A stretch of DNA of 64,000 nucleotides from Papaver somniferum. Lineage: Eukaryota; Streptophyta; Magnoliopsida; Ranunculales; Papaveraceae. Below the pieces are notes generated by a model that saw nothing but the letters and a program-made list of their open reading frames with translations, did no database searches and was not told the origin of the DNA. The stretch lies in NCBI RefSeq assembly GCF_003573695.1, contig NC_039361.1, forward strand, positions 35,777,702 through 35,841,701. The letters are read 5' to 3'. Of the stretch, positions 23,226 to 34,338 are shown piece after piece. Each line of letters begins with the position of its first letter. The first letter of the stretch is position 1. The position numbers and the translations under genes were made by a program.

Positions 23226-23470
23226 CTTCAATGGTTCCCTTATACTGCTCGGCCTATGCCCTTACACGAGTGTTGATGGTGGTTTTTATCTTAGGGTTAA
23301 AATCGTAAAACCTTAGTCTGACGTGATGTCACTCTGTAAGGAAACAGAGTCGTGAGTACCAATATCTCCACTAGCACATTTGTATATAATATGTTCCACG
23401 GCATAACCCTCAATAATGACTGGCATCATCTCCGCACATGCCAGCCGCGCATGCTAGCCAAGCGTACAGA

Positions 23471-23806
23471 CCGCGCCAAATGCATGACAACCATGCCAGC
23501 CACACCACCGTCCCAACGGCATTCCAACCATGCCATCCACACCAACGTGCCACCGGCATCCCAACCATGCCAGCCACACCACCGCGCCAAAGGCATGCCA
23601 ACCATGCCAGCCGCACCACCGCGCCAAAGGCATGCCAACCATGCCATCCGCACCACCGCGCCAAAGGCATGCCGCACCATGCCAGCCGCACCAACGCGCC
23701 AAAGGCATGCCGCACCATGCCAGCCGCACCAACGCGCCAAAGGCATGCCGACCATGCCATCCGCACCACTGCGCCAAAGGCATGCCGGCCATGCCATCCG
23801 CACCAC
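23471..23806. repeat. GC-rich 37-38 bp minisatellite in LTR (left part)
   Basis: About nine units close to CCATGCCAGCCGCACC-ACCGCGCCAAAGGCATG. Unit length is not a multiple of three and all six frames stay open, so the long repetitive frames across it are not evidence of a protein. Continues at 40113 beyond the nested insertion. Confidence 0.95.
23802..23806. repeat. Target site duplication ACCAC, left (outer nested element)
   Basis: ACCAC precedes the TGGTGGGCCC LTR terminus and recurs at 40113-40117. Joining the flanks recreates a normal minisatellite unit (CCGCACCACCGCGCCAAAGG). Confidence 0.95.
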
Positions 23807-26361
23807 TGGTGGGCCCGGGAAAGCGTATAAAATTGAAGCGAAATTAAACGCGGGCCTACAGTAATACCGCAAGTGCACGGTCGTCAGTTGTAGCTCGTGC
23901 AAGTACGGGTCGATCCACAGATACTGGGTGTGTTTGGAGTTCTCTAGCTATTTTGGGCTCTAATTTGTTGTTGGTTAACTATGAAGCCTTTTGGGCTTTG
24001 GTTCTTTGGATTGAAATGGGTCTTTGCCTCAGTGAACTGGGCTTCAGTTTGTACAAACAATGGACAGTGGGCTTAGAGAGTTTTTGGTCAAGAAGAAAAG
24101 AAGTGACCAGGAGAGACAGGTAACAGTGAGCAAAAATGGCTCTAGGCCAAAACAGCAAAGATAGAGGAAGAAGGCAGTGAGGCAATAATACAAAGGCAGT
24201 TAGCCTAAGGCAAAGACAATGAAGAAAATTAAACAAGACAATGACTAAACAGCAAAGAAATAAACAACAATGCACTAAACAAAGCAGTGACAAAAGATTG
24301 TGAAAGTGATGAAGATAGTAGTGAAATAATGAGGCAATGGATGATAAAACAATAAACACAAGGTAATAGTGAAGTAAATGTGACAGTACAATGAAACTAC
24401 AAGCAGAGAACAATGGAACCAAGGCCTAAGCCAAGGGCAGGGGAGATGGTGAAGGTGAAATGGTGAAGGTGAGCCTAGGCATACTACTCGAGTGGGAAGA
24501 GAACCAGCTTGCTCACAGTCACTAGTGAGCACTAGTTTCTCCCCACTGCTCAATCAATCCAATGCTTCACAGGATTTAGCCTAACATTCACACAAAACAG
24601 TAAACAAGAGTGATGAAAGAACACTAGGATGTTGAATCCACCGTTAACCTAAGAGATATTCTACTCACAGCTAAGAAAATTACCAAAGTGCTAATTGTCT
24701 GATTAAAGCACAACTAGTCTAAGGGCTTAGCAACACTGAACATGAGCTGCACATGATGAAGACTATCTTATTGATTCATGGTTTCATCTAGTCCTAGCAT
24801 TTGAGGTTTAGAACATACATAACAAGAACATTAGAGAACAGGAAAACATAAATAATGAACAACAGATGAACAATGAAGGAACAAACATCACAAACATCAC
24901 ATTAACAGCAGCTTAACATGAACAACAAATTGAACAGAACACATACATGATTAAACAGGAACAGTGCATGAAACAACACAAATTGAAGAGACTCAAAAAA
25001 ACATTAACAGAACATAACAGTTCTGGACACTGGCTGCTAACCCAGCATGAGCCAATTTCACACCCAACACCTTCTATTTATACAAGCAAGCAAAAACCTA
25101 AAAATCCCCAAAATATCAGAGAATTAGGGTTTCACCAAAAAGTGAAATTGACTCACCTAACCTACTGATAACAGCCATCATACGTTGACCCATGCCTCTT
25201 ATTCTTCTCCTGATGCAACCCATGCCTTCAATTTGTACATGCAAGCTCAATCCCAAAAATCCCCAAATTAACAGTAAAATTAGGGTTTTGATTTTTTTAC
25301 TCACCAACTGTGATAAGACGAGTCCGTCTTCAACCCATGCTTCTTCTCCCTTCTCTGCTCCTTCCCATGCCTTCAATTTCTCTTTCTAGCTCGACATATT
25401 TCACTAATCTCTCCTCTAGGGTTTCTGAAAAGGAAAAGAGAATGGTGAAATAGGTAGGTAGAAGGGTAGGATGATGATGGGTTTCGATTGGTGAGACCCT
25501 TGATGGCTTTTGGTGGTTGTGGCAGAGGTATGGTGGCGGAATGGGTGTTGCAGAGAGGAGGTGGAGAGAAAGAGAAGAAGAAGAAGGAAATGAAAGAGAA
25601 GAAGAATGGGTCGACAGTTTAGGGTATAGGGTATCCGTTTTTAGGGTGTTGAGCGGGCGCATCAAAGTTAGATGTTGGCGAAGCTGAGCCACTGGAATCG
25701 AAGCTGGTAGGTGAATCGGACGGCCCGCCTGAAGAGGCTGGTAGCGACCGTCGGATGTCTTGATACAACGAAGTTAACGGCTCTAGATGGGGTTAGGTGT
25801 TGAAGTGTTAAGCGGAAGTATCGAGATTTGATGCGCAGGCAAAGAAGCGACCGTAGGATCTAAATGTGATCTAATCTGAAGGCTTGGAATTTAGGCACTA
25901 TGGTGTTTTGCAGGGACTTCAGATTTTGATGCACGATGAAGAAGCGACCATTGGATGATGAGATGGATCCAATCTAACGGCTGAGAATGGAGGCGGGTAT
26001 GGATATAGAAAATGGGTTTGGGTAAGGGTTTTGGGCCTTGGGTATGCCAGGCCCATATCTTCTTTAAGAACAATTCTTCCTTCTTGAGCCCATTCCTAGC
26101 TTTTTGGTCTTGTGCGCACCATTCTTTGCGGCTTCCTTGCGTAATTTCTTCCGGCTTTTCACTACTCTTCAGCTCTTTTCTGCTCCGCAAGTCATCCAGA
26201 CTTTATTTATTACCTAAAAATGCAAAATTAAGTAAGAAAAATATTTATTCTTGAAAACAATGAAAATGCAGAATATGGGATAAAATGTAGAATTAATGCA
26301 CAAAAGATGAGTTAAATGCCAACAAAAAGGGATAAATATATACAATATTTGGCACTCATCA
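23807..26361 (-). repeat. 3' LTR of outer element
   Basis: 2555 bases, nearly identical to 37613-40112; bounded by ACCAC at left and the polypurine complement AATACCCCCAAACC at right. Contains about 48 bases near 26188-26236 that are missing from the other LTR. Confidence 0.9.
25074..25082 (-). promoter_or_regulatory. TATA box, outer element 3' LTR
   Basis: Minus-strand TATAAATAG, the likely LTR core promoter. The same motif lies at 38878-38886 in the 5' LTR. Confidence 0.6.
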
Positions 26362-26425
26362 AATACCCCCAAACCTGAATTTTACTTGTCCTCAAGTAAA
26401 ACAAAACTAAGGAAATCCTAACTAT

Positions 26426-26430
26426 ACCAC
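26426..26430. repeat. Target site duplication ACCAC, left (inner element)
   Basis: Precedes TGGTAGGCATC; partner at 33708-33712. The uninterrupted target (TATACCACTGTCGCTGGTC) is visible at the homologous site inside the inner element near 29005. Confidence 0.95.
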
Positions 26431-26843
26431 TGGTAGGCATCTAAAAGGTCCTACAAATTATAACCGCAAGTGCACGGTGTCGAAAGTGGCAAATGTGCAA
26501 GTACGGGTCGATCCACAGAGATCGGGTGTGTTTTGGAATGCTTCTAGCTATTTTGGGTTCTAAATTTGCTAATGGGCTTTGAATACCAAAGGGGTCTTGA
26601 ATATCAATGGTCTTTGAATACCCTTTGGAACTGTTGGGCTGAACTGAGCTTGGGCTCAGAAATATGGACTATGGGCTTTAGGTCTTAAACCTTGTTTTGG
26701 GCTTTTGGGTTGAACAACTGGGCTTTGGTTAAGCCCACAGTTGACTGAATTGGGCTTCAGTTTGAAGTGTGACTTGGGCTTGGGATGTATTGGGCTTAGC
26801 TATTGAACTAGGCCTTTGGGCTTAGTGAACTGTGGCTGGACTT

Positions 26844-27120
26844 GGCAGGAAGCAGCAGCAGGCAACAGAAGGGCTGCAGCAGCAGCTGCAGGGGAAGGAA
26901 AGCAGCAGCAGCAAGACTGCACAGCAGCTGCACAAGCAGTGCAAGTAGCAGCACAGCAGATGAAAGTGCACAGCAAGGCAAGTGCACAACAAGAAAAGAA
27001 GTAGCAGCACAAGCAGCAGGAGCAAGAGTGGCAGCAGCTTGGCAGGGCAGCTGCACAAGCAGTGCAAAGAAAGAGCTGCACAGCAGCACAAGAGAGCACA
27101 CAGCAGGGGACAGCAAATAG
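26844..27120. repeat. CAG/GCA-rich tract in inner LTR
   Basis: Irregular GCAGCA-rich sequence in the LTR; repeated at 31628-31915. Open frames across it are compositional (Leu/Cys/Ala or Ser/Gln runs), not proteins. Confidence 0.8.
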
Positions 27121-27862
27121 AATGTACAAGCAAGGAACAAAGCAACAGCAAAATAAAAGTGAACAGAAGCAAATGAAAATTACAGTGGACAAAACAATGC
27201 AAAAGCAACAGAAAATAAAATGAAAGATACAACAGGGCAACAGCAAAAGCAAAGAACAAAACAAGAATGGACCAAGGCCTAAGGCCAAGGGCAGGGGTGA
27301 TAAAGAAACTGACAAGAAGCAATACTAAGGCAAGAATACAGGCATTCCTATAGAATGGGTTGAAAACTAGCTTGCTATAAGCACTAGCTTCTCCCAATGC
27401 ACAATCAACACTACAACCTAAGCATACAAGGAGAATGGCAAGAACATCAGCTTGCTATGAGCACTGATTTCTTGCCATTACACAATCAGCACATTGCTTC
27501 ACAGATACCTAGCCTAGCATTCCTTCAGATGACAGTAAAACAAACATGACAGGAACATTGATACTAACAGTGAGAAACAACACAAGTTAACAGGACTAAC
27601 TGACTAACAATGAACAAAACTATAAATAACAGGAGACAAGCATAACAGGAATACAACATGAACATGAAACTGAACTTCTAAACACTACAAACATCACAAC
27701 TGAAATTGACAAGATTTTATAACACTTAAAATTGAACTGTGGACTAAAGTTGAACTAAAATTAACAGTGCATGAATTGAAATTGAAATGAAACTAACAGG
27801 ACATGAAAGTCCTGGATGTGGGCTAATCCCAACATGAGTCTTTACATCACACCCACAGTCCC

Positions 27863-27870
27863 AATTTATA
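27863..27870 (-). promoter_or_regulatory. TATA-like box, inner LTR
   Basis: Minus-strand CTATAAATT at the position equivalent to the TATAAATAG of the outer LTR. The 5' LTR copy is at 32644-32651. Confidence 0.4.
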
Positions 27871-29381
27871 GTTACAAGCACAATTAGGGTTCTACACAAA
27901 AAATCCCCAAATTGACAGTAGACTAGGGTTTTGATTTTCGAGCTTACCAAACGTGATAAGACGAGTCCGTCTTCAACCCATGCTTCTTCTCCCTTCTCTG
28001 CTCCTTCCCATGCCTTCAATTTCTCTTTCTAGCTTCACTAATTCGTCAACCATTCACCTAGGGTTTCGGCAGGAGAGAAATTGACGAATTAGGGGGCTAT
28101 AAAGATGGGTAATAGTTGTAGGAAGGTAGGGGTGATGATGGTGGAGGTGTGGTGGTGGTAGAGGAGTTGGTGATGGAGTCAGAGCAGGTGGAGAAGGTGG
28201 TGGTGTACGGTGGTTCTGTGGAGAAGATGGTGGAGAGGGTATGGCTCGACTGTGTTTGGGGTAGGGGGTGTGTTTGGGTTAGGTGGATGGGCTCGGGTAC
28301 TAGGGTGTAAGGCGAATGCATCGAGTCTTGATGTTCTGTGACTCTGAGCTGCGAGATTCGGAGATGGTAGGTAGATCGGACGGTGATTCGGAGGTAAGCG
28401 ATGAGCGACCGTTGGATTATATGATACAACAAAATAAACGGTACTTGATGGAGTTAGGTACTGTAGTGTTAGGCGGAGATATCAAACTTTGATGCACAGC
28501 AAGGGAGCGACCGTTGGATTCAACTACCATCTAATCTGAAGGCTTGGAATTTCAGCGCTGTGGTGCTTGGCAGAGACATCAGATTTTGATGCTCAGCAAG
28601 GAGCGACCGTCGGATGCTTCTGAGAAATGATCTGATGGCTGAGAACGGAGGCGCTTTTGTGTGTAGAAAATGAGGTTGTGCGCACCATTCTTCGCGGCTT
28701 CCTTGCGTAATTTCTCTCTCCTCTTTTCTCGCCCGGCTTTTCATACTTTTCTGCTCTTTTCGCTCCGCGACTCATCCGAACTTTATTTACTACCTAAAAA
28801 TGCAAAATTAATTAATAAAATATTTATTCTTGAAAACATGAAAATACAGAATATGGGATAAAATGTAGAATTAATGCATAAAAGATGAGTTAAATGCCAA
28901 CAAAAGGGATAGATATATACAATATTTGGCACTCATCAAATACCCCCAAACCTGAATTTTACTTGTCCTCAAGTAAAACAAAACTAAGGAAATCCTAACT
29001 ATACCACTGTCGCTGGTCTCTCGAATGCATTTAGCGTATGCACTAAGCCTTTTAAACCACTAAGTGTCCCTAGTGGACGAGTTGAAGTCTCGTGAAGGTT
29101 TACCAGAGGTGTGCCTACAAAACCTAAGGACAAAATATGAGCTCAGATTCCATCAAACGTGACATGTGCAAAACAGTTAAGCTCACAGCAAAATGGAGAT
29201 GTCAATCTAGCTATCGAAGGCACAATCCTAGCACTGATAACAAAAAAAGACATGTGATAAGAGTGTAAAGTGTATCTACACATGTGTAAAGAAAGATCTG
29301 AAGTCATGACTACTAATCACCAAGAGATAGTTTCTCAGGCTAAGAACTGAGGTCGAAATCTAGCTAGCTGTCCGGACTTTA

Positions 29382-29422
29382 CGAGAATTGTGAATGAGTT
29401 GGAGGTATTTCACAATTACTCG
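29382..29422. other. Hairpin near the 3' end of the inner interior
   Basis: CGAGAATTGTGAA pairs with TTCACAATTACTCG across a 14-base loop with one bulged base. Preserved in the outer element at 34084-34124. Confidence 0.6.
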
Positions 29423-29559
29423 CGTTGTACATCAATGGCATACACCCTCCTTGCTTATTACAATGAAACAACAAAATACTATTTACATGACTCTTATTTA
29501 CATTGACTACTCTCTTTTATTTTTGGAACAAGAGATGATGGAATTGATAAATACTTGAT

Positions 29560-29607
29560 TTTTTTTTTTTTTTTTTTCTGATATATTTTTTTTTTGAAAT
29601 ATACATC

Positions 29608-29658
<51 letters not shown>
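29560..29658. repeat. Long poly-T tracts
   Basis: Runs of T, the longest about 48 bases ending at 29658 (poly-A on the coding strand). Related runs of different length lie at 30521-30553, about 34303-34336 and 34757-34776. Lengths are probably unreliable. Confidence 0.85.
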
Positions 29659-29662
<4 letters not shown>

Positions 29663-30515
29663 GTAAACACTTTTGATACATGACAAAAAGAAACAAAAGA
29701 TTACATGACACTTTGCAAGAGGTAGCCCTTTTTGATGCACCCAGTTAAATTCGATGGTTGTCTTTCTTAATGTAACCTCCATCTTCTATCCCAACCAACC
29801 AAAGAACAAGCTAGTCAAGTTTCGTTCAGTATTCTAAAGTGATTGGCAATCGTAACTTCCTATCCAACACCTTGAAGATCGAGGCCATACATGTATTGGT
29901 AGATCGTGCGCGTGCAAATTTCTTATCACTATGTGAATTGTGCTAGAATCAGGGTGCCTAAATATCTAGACTAAGACTCCTAATAAAAAACATATTTGCA
30001 CAAGAGTCAACATTTCAAGGTAAATGAGCTCCATTTTTATGATTTTTAATTTTTTAATTTTTTTTTTTTTTGGAATTTTTCAATTTTTTCAAAAAAGAAG
30101 AAGGAGTTCGTTTTCAATTATAGCATATTATCATGGTATCTACTCTATACCCCCAAACCTAAACTAAACATTGTCCTCAATGTTTCAAAATATGGAAAAA
30201 TTAAAATGCAACATATGGAAAGGGACATGTTGAGTAGAGTAAAAGGAGAGAGAATACCCGATTTCGGCGAAAGCAGAATTAAAACTCCGTTATTCAAGGC
30301 AAAAAAATCCAACATGTTTCAGCCGAGATCATATTGGATTAGCAAAATATATACAAAAGGAACAAAAGGGTTTTAAGAAATTGTATCTACTGGATTATAT
30401 ACAAAAAAATCACCATACACCAAAAGTCTAAAGAGTTGAGGATCAACCCAAAAGAAAAAGTGTAGAGCATGGAAAGTTTTAAAACACTAAAATTGGACTT
30501 AAATGGGAGAAAATA

Positions 30516-30557
<42 letters not shown>

Positions 30558-31191
30558 AATAAAATAAAATTTGGTTTTTGAATTGGGAGCGCGCCCACTG
30601 TTGTCCTCTAATGGAATGGAAGGCTGCGACCCAAGAAACACTAAGTTTTAATTTTGAAAGTTTAATTTGGCCCAGTTGGTTAAGGCCCGACGTTTGTTTT
30701 AAAACTTTGGTTTCGAGGTCCACTCACAAGTCCACAATCAGTTATAAGCTCAGCTGGGTTTAAACCCAGAGTCCAAAATATAAGTCCAATGGAAGAATTT
30801 AAACAAGCCCACACAAAATAAATACAAGCCCACAAATTAAACAACAAGCCTACAAATAAATTATTACAAACCCAAAATAAAAAAATAAAAATCCCAAAAA
30901 ATTGGGTTAATTATTACAAGCCCACAATTAAAAATTTGGAAGCCCACAGGTTGGGTTCTCTCAATGAAATGGGTTTAGGCTTACCCTTTTAGCACAGCCC
31001 AGCTGCTCTGATATTGTTGCAAAAACCCAGTTGGGTTTTGGTTCTTTTCCTTGGTGGCGTCCCAGCAGAGGAAAAACAGGTTCAGAACAGCAGGTCCAAT
31101 AGCAAATGAAATGAAGCAGATGCAGATGCAAATGCTATGCAATGAAATACAAAATAGCTAAGAAAACACACAGATAAAACACAGCACCAAC

Positions 31192-31208
31192 CCCCGGCAG
31201 CGGCGCCA
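31192..31208 (-). promoter_or_regulatory. tRNA-Asp primer-binding site, inner element
   Basis: CCCCGGCAGCGGCGCCA matches the 3' end of plant tRNA-Asp with one change (CAGCG for CAACG) and lies six bases from the LTR end. Confidence 0.8.
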
Positions 31209-31214
31209 AAAACT

Positions 31215-33707
31215 TGGTAGGCATCTAAAAGGTCCTACAAATTATAACCGCAAGTGCACGGTGTCGAAAGTGGCAAATGTGCAAGTACGGGTCGATCCAC
31301 AGAGATCGGGTGTGTTTTGGAATGCTTCTAGCTATTTTGGGTTCTAAATTTGCTAATGGGCTTTGAATACCAAAGGGGTCTTGAATATCAATGGTCTTTG
31401 AATACCCTTTGGAACTGTTGGGCTGAACTGAGCTTGGGCTCAGAAATATGGACTATGGGCTTTAGGTCTTAAACCTTGTTTTGGGCTTTTGGGTTGAACA
31501 ACTGGGCTTTGGTTAAGCCCACAGTTGACTGAATTGGGCTTCAGTTTGAAGTGTGACTTGGGCTTGGGATGTATTGGGCTTAGCTATTGAACTAGGCCTT
31601 TGGGCTTAGTGAACTGTGGCTGGACTTGGCAGGAAGCAGCAGCAGGCAACAGAAGGGCTGCAGCAGCAGCTGCAGGGGAAGGAAAGCAGCAGCAGCAAGA
31701 CTGCACAGCAGCTGCACAAGCAGTGCAAGTAGCAGCACAGCAGATGAAAGTGCACAGCAAGGCAAGTGCACAACAAGAAAAGAAGTAGCAGCACAAGCAG
31801 CAGGAGCAAGAGTGGCAGCAGCTTGGCAGGGCAGCTGCACAAGCAGTGCAAAGAAAGAGCTGCACAGCAGCACAAGAGCACACAAGCAGGGACAGCAAAT
31901 AGAATGTACAAGCAAGGAACAAAGCAACGCAAAATAAAAGTGAACAGAAGCAAATGAAAATTACAGTGGACAAAACAATGCAAAAGCAACAGAAAATAAA
32001 ATGAAAGATACAACAGGGCAACAGCAAAAGCAAAGAACAAAACAAGAATGGACCAAGGCCTAAGGCCAAGGGCAGGGGTGATAAAGAAACTGACAAGAAG
32101 CAATACTAAGGCAAGAATACAGGCATTCCTATAGAATGGGTTGAAAACTAGCTTGCTATAAGCACTAGCTTCTCCCAATGCACAATCAACACTACAACCT
32201 AAGCATACAAGGAGAATGGCAAGAACATCAGCTTGCTATGAGCACTGATTTCTTGCCATTACACAATCAGCACATTGCTTCACAGATACCTAGCCTAGCA
32301 TTCCTTCAGATGACAGTAAAACAAACATGACAGGAACATTGATACTAACAGTGAGAACAACACAAGTTAACAGGACTAACTGACTAACAATGAACAAAAC
32401 TATAAATAACAGGAGACAAGCATAACAGGAATACAACATGAACATGAAACTGAACTTCTAAACACTACAAAACATCACAACTGAAATTGACAAGATTTTA
32501 TAACACTTAAAATTGAACTGTGGACTAAAGTTGAACTAAAATTAACAGTGCATGAATTGAAATTGAAATGAAACTAACAGGACATGAAAGTCCTGGATGT
32601 GGGCTAATCCCAACATGAGTCTTTACATCACACCCACAGTCCCAATTTATAGTTACAAGCACAATTAGGGTTCTACACAAAAAATCCCCAAATTGACAGT
32701 AGACTAGGGTTTTGATTTTCGAGCTTACCAAACGTGATAAGACGAGTCCGTCTTCAACCCATGCTTCTTCTCCCTTCTCTGCTCCTTCCCATGCCTTCAA
32801 TTTCTCTTTCTAGCTTCACTAATTCGTCAACCATTCACCTAGGGTTTCGGCCGGAGAGAAATTGACGAATTAGGGGGCTATAAAGATGGGTAATAGTTGT
32901 AGGAAGGTAGGGGTGATGATGGTGGAGGTGTGGTGGTGGTAGAGGAGTTGGTGATGGAGTCAGAGCAGGTGGAGAAGGTGGTGGTGTACGGTGGTTCTGT
33001 GGAGAAGATGGTGGAGAGGGTATGGCTCGACTGTGTTTGGGGTAGGGGGTGTGTTTGGGTTAGGTGGATGGGCTCGGGTACTAGGGTGTAAGGCGAATGC
33101 ATCGAGTCTTGATGTTCTGTGACTCTGAGCTGCGAGATTCGGAGATGGTAGGTAGATCGGACGGTGATTCGGAGGTAAGCGATGAGCGACCGTTGGATTA
33201 TATGATACAACAAAATAAACGGTACTTGATGGAGTTAGGTACTGTAGTGTTAGGCGGAGATATCAAACTTTGATGCACAGCAAGGGAGCGACCGTTGGAT
33301 TCAACTACCATCTAATCTGAAGGCTTGGAATTTCAGCGCTGTGGTGCTTGGCAGAGACATCAGATTTTGATGCTCAGCAAGGAGCGACCGTCGGATGCTT
33401 CTGAGAAATGATCTGATGGCTGAGAACGGAGGCGCTTTTGTGTGTAGAAAATGAGGTTGTGCGCACCATTCTTCGCGGCTTCCTTGCGTAATTTCTCCCG
33501 GCTTTTCACTACTTTTCTGCTCTTTTCGCTCCGCGACTCATCCGAACTTTATTTACTACCTAAAAATGCAAAATTAATTAATAAAAATATTTATTCTTGA
33601 AAACAATGAAAATACAGAATATGGGATAAAATGTAGAATTAATGCATAAAAGATGAGTTAAATGCCAACAAAAAGGGATAGATATATACAATATTTGGCA
33701 CTCATCA
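31215..33707 (-). repeat. 5' LTR of inner element
   Basis: 2493 bases, near-identical partner of 26431-28938, followed at right by the target duplication ACCAC. Confidence 0.9.
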
Positions 33708-33712
33708 ACCAC
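33708..33712. repeat. Target site duplication ACCAC, right (inner element)
   Basis: Partner of 26426-26430; sequence continues TGTCGCTGGTCTCTCG as in the homologous uninterrupted site. Confidence 0.95.
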
Positions 33713-34301
33713 TGTCGCTGGTCTCTCGAATGCATTTAGCGTATGCACTAAGCTTTTAAACCACTAAGTGTCCCTAGTGGACGAGTGAAGTCTCGTGAAG
33801 GTTTGCTTAGAACGTACCTACAAAGTTCTAGGTCAAAATATAAGCTCAGATTCCATCAAATGTGACATGTGCAAGACAGTTTAAGCTCACAGCAAAATGG
33901 AGATGTCAATCTAGCTATCAAAGGCACAATCCTAGCACTGATAACAAAAAAGACATGTGATAAGAGTGTAAAGTGTATCTACACATGTGTAAAGAAAGAT
34001 CTGAAGTTATGACTACTAATCACCAAGAGATAGTTTCTCAGGCTAAGAACCAAGGTCGAAATCTAGCTAGCTGTCCGGACTTACGAGAATTGTGAATGAG
34101 TTGGAGGTATTTCACAATTACTCGCGTTGTACATCAATGGCATACACCCTTCCTTGCTTATTACAATAAAACACAAAATGACTCTTTACATGACTCTTAT
34201 TTACATTGACTACTCTCTTTTTATTTTTGGAACAAGAGAGGATGGAATGATAAATACTTGATTTTTGATATTTTTTTTTTATTTTTCTGAATATATACAT
34301 C

Positions 34302-34338
<37 letters not shown>

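Larger units (their letters stand above)
16672..23265. repeat. 6.6 kb segmental duplication, copy 2
   Basis: Partner of 1-6613 (offset falls from 16672 to about 16649 along its length through small deletions). Here the left side is joined to the complete MULE gene. The right side stops at CCCTTAC and is followed by ACGAG and then the TGTTGATGGTGG start of a Ty3 LTR. Confidence 0.95.
23271..23806 (+). repeat. Family-A 5' LTR, left piece
   Basis: Starts TGTTGATGGTGGTTTTTATC, the same start as the LTRs at 49585 and 56480. It runs into a 37-38 bp GC-rich minisatellite and is cut at 23806 after the target bases ACCAC. Confidence 0.85.
26431..28938 (-). repeat. 3' LTR of inner element
   Basis: 2508 bases; ends TGATGAGTGCC and CCTACCA on the minus strand. 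It differs from its partner mainly by small indels near 27085-27150 and 28710-28735. Confidence 0.9.
28939..31214 (-). other. Non-coding interior of inner element
   Basis: From the polypurine tract to the primer site, without any gag or pol frame. Collinear with 33713-35150 and 36700-37396 of the outer element. Contains long T runs and a conserved hairpin. Nothing else coding is visible in these 2.3 kb. Confidence 0.85.
26431..33707 (-). mobile_element. Gag-less relative inserted in the outer element (inner nested)
   Basis: Minus-strand element of 7277 bases: LTRs 31215-33707 (5') and 26431-28938 (3'), interior 28939-31214 with no protein frame, tRNA-Asp primer site at 31192-31208, polypurine tract beside the 3' LTR, and ACCAC target duplications. 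The interior matches both ends of the outer element's interior but lacks the part equal to about 35150-36700, which holds gag. It is thus a deletion derivative of the same family, mobilised in trans, inserted about 65 bases inside the 3' LTR of its relative. Confidence 0.9.

Noticed and set aside
23471..23806. CRISPR-like array
   Set aside because: Units are contiguous, with no unique spacers, in a plant LTR.
23410..23902. Long overlapping repetitive frames on both strands (Trp/Cys/Gly/His-rich on minus, His/Pro/Ala-rich on plus)
   Set aside because: They are open in all frames because the 37-38 bp minisatellite lacks stops; a unit that is not a multiple of three yields rotating frames, not a protein.
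25308..25340. Possible hammerhead-ribozyme-like word (GATAAGACGAGTCCGTCTT)
   Set aside because: The CTGATGA and GAAA core of a hammerhead is absent on both strands; it is just a small hairpin shared by the LTRs.
26800..27400. Long Leu/Cys/Ala-rich frames resembling multi-pass membrane proteins
   Set aside because: They are compositional reads of a CAG-rich LTR and appear equally in the second LTR at 31584-32178.
29517..29711. Lysine-rich small proteins
   Set aside because: Translations of poly-A/T runs.
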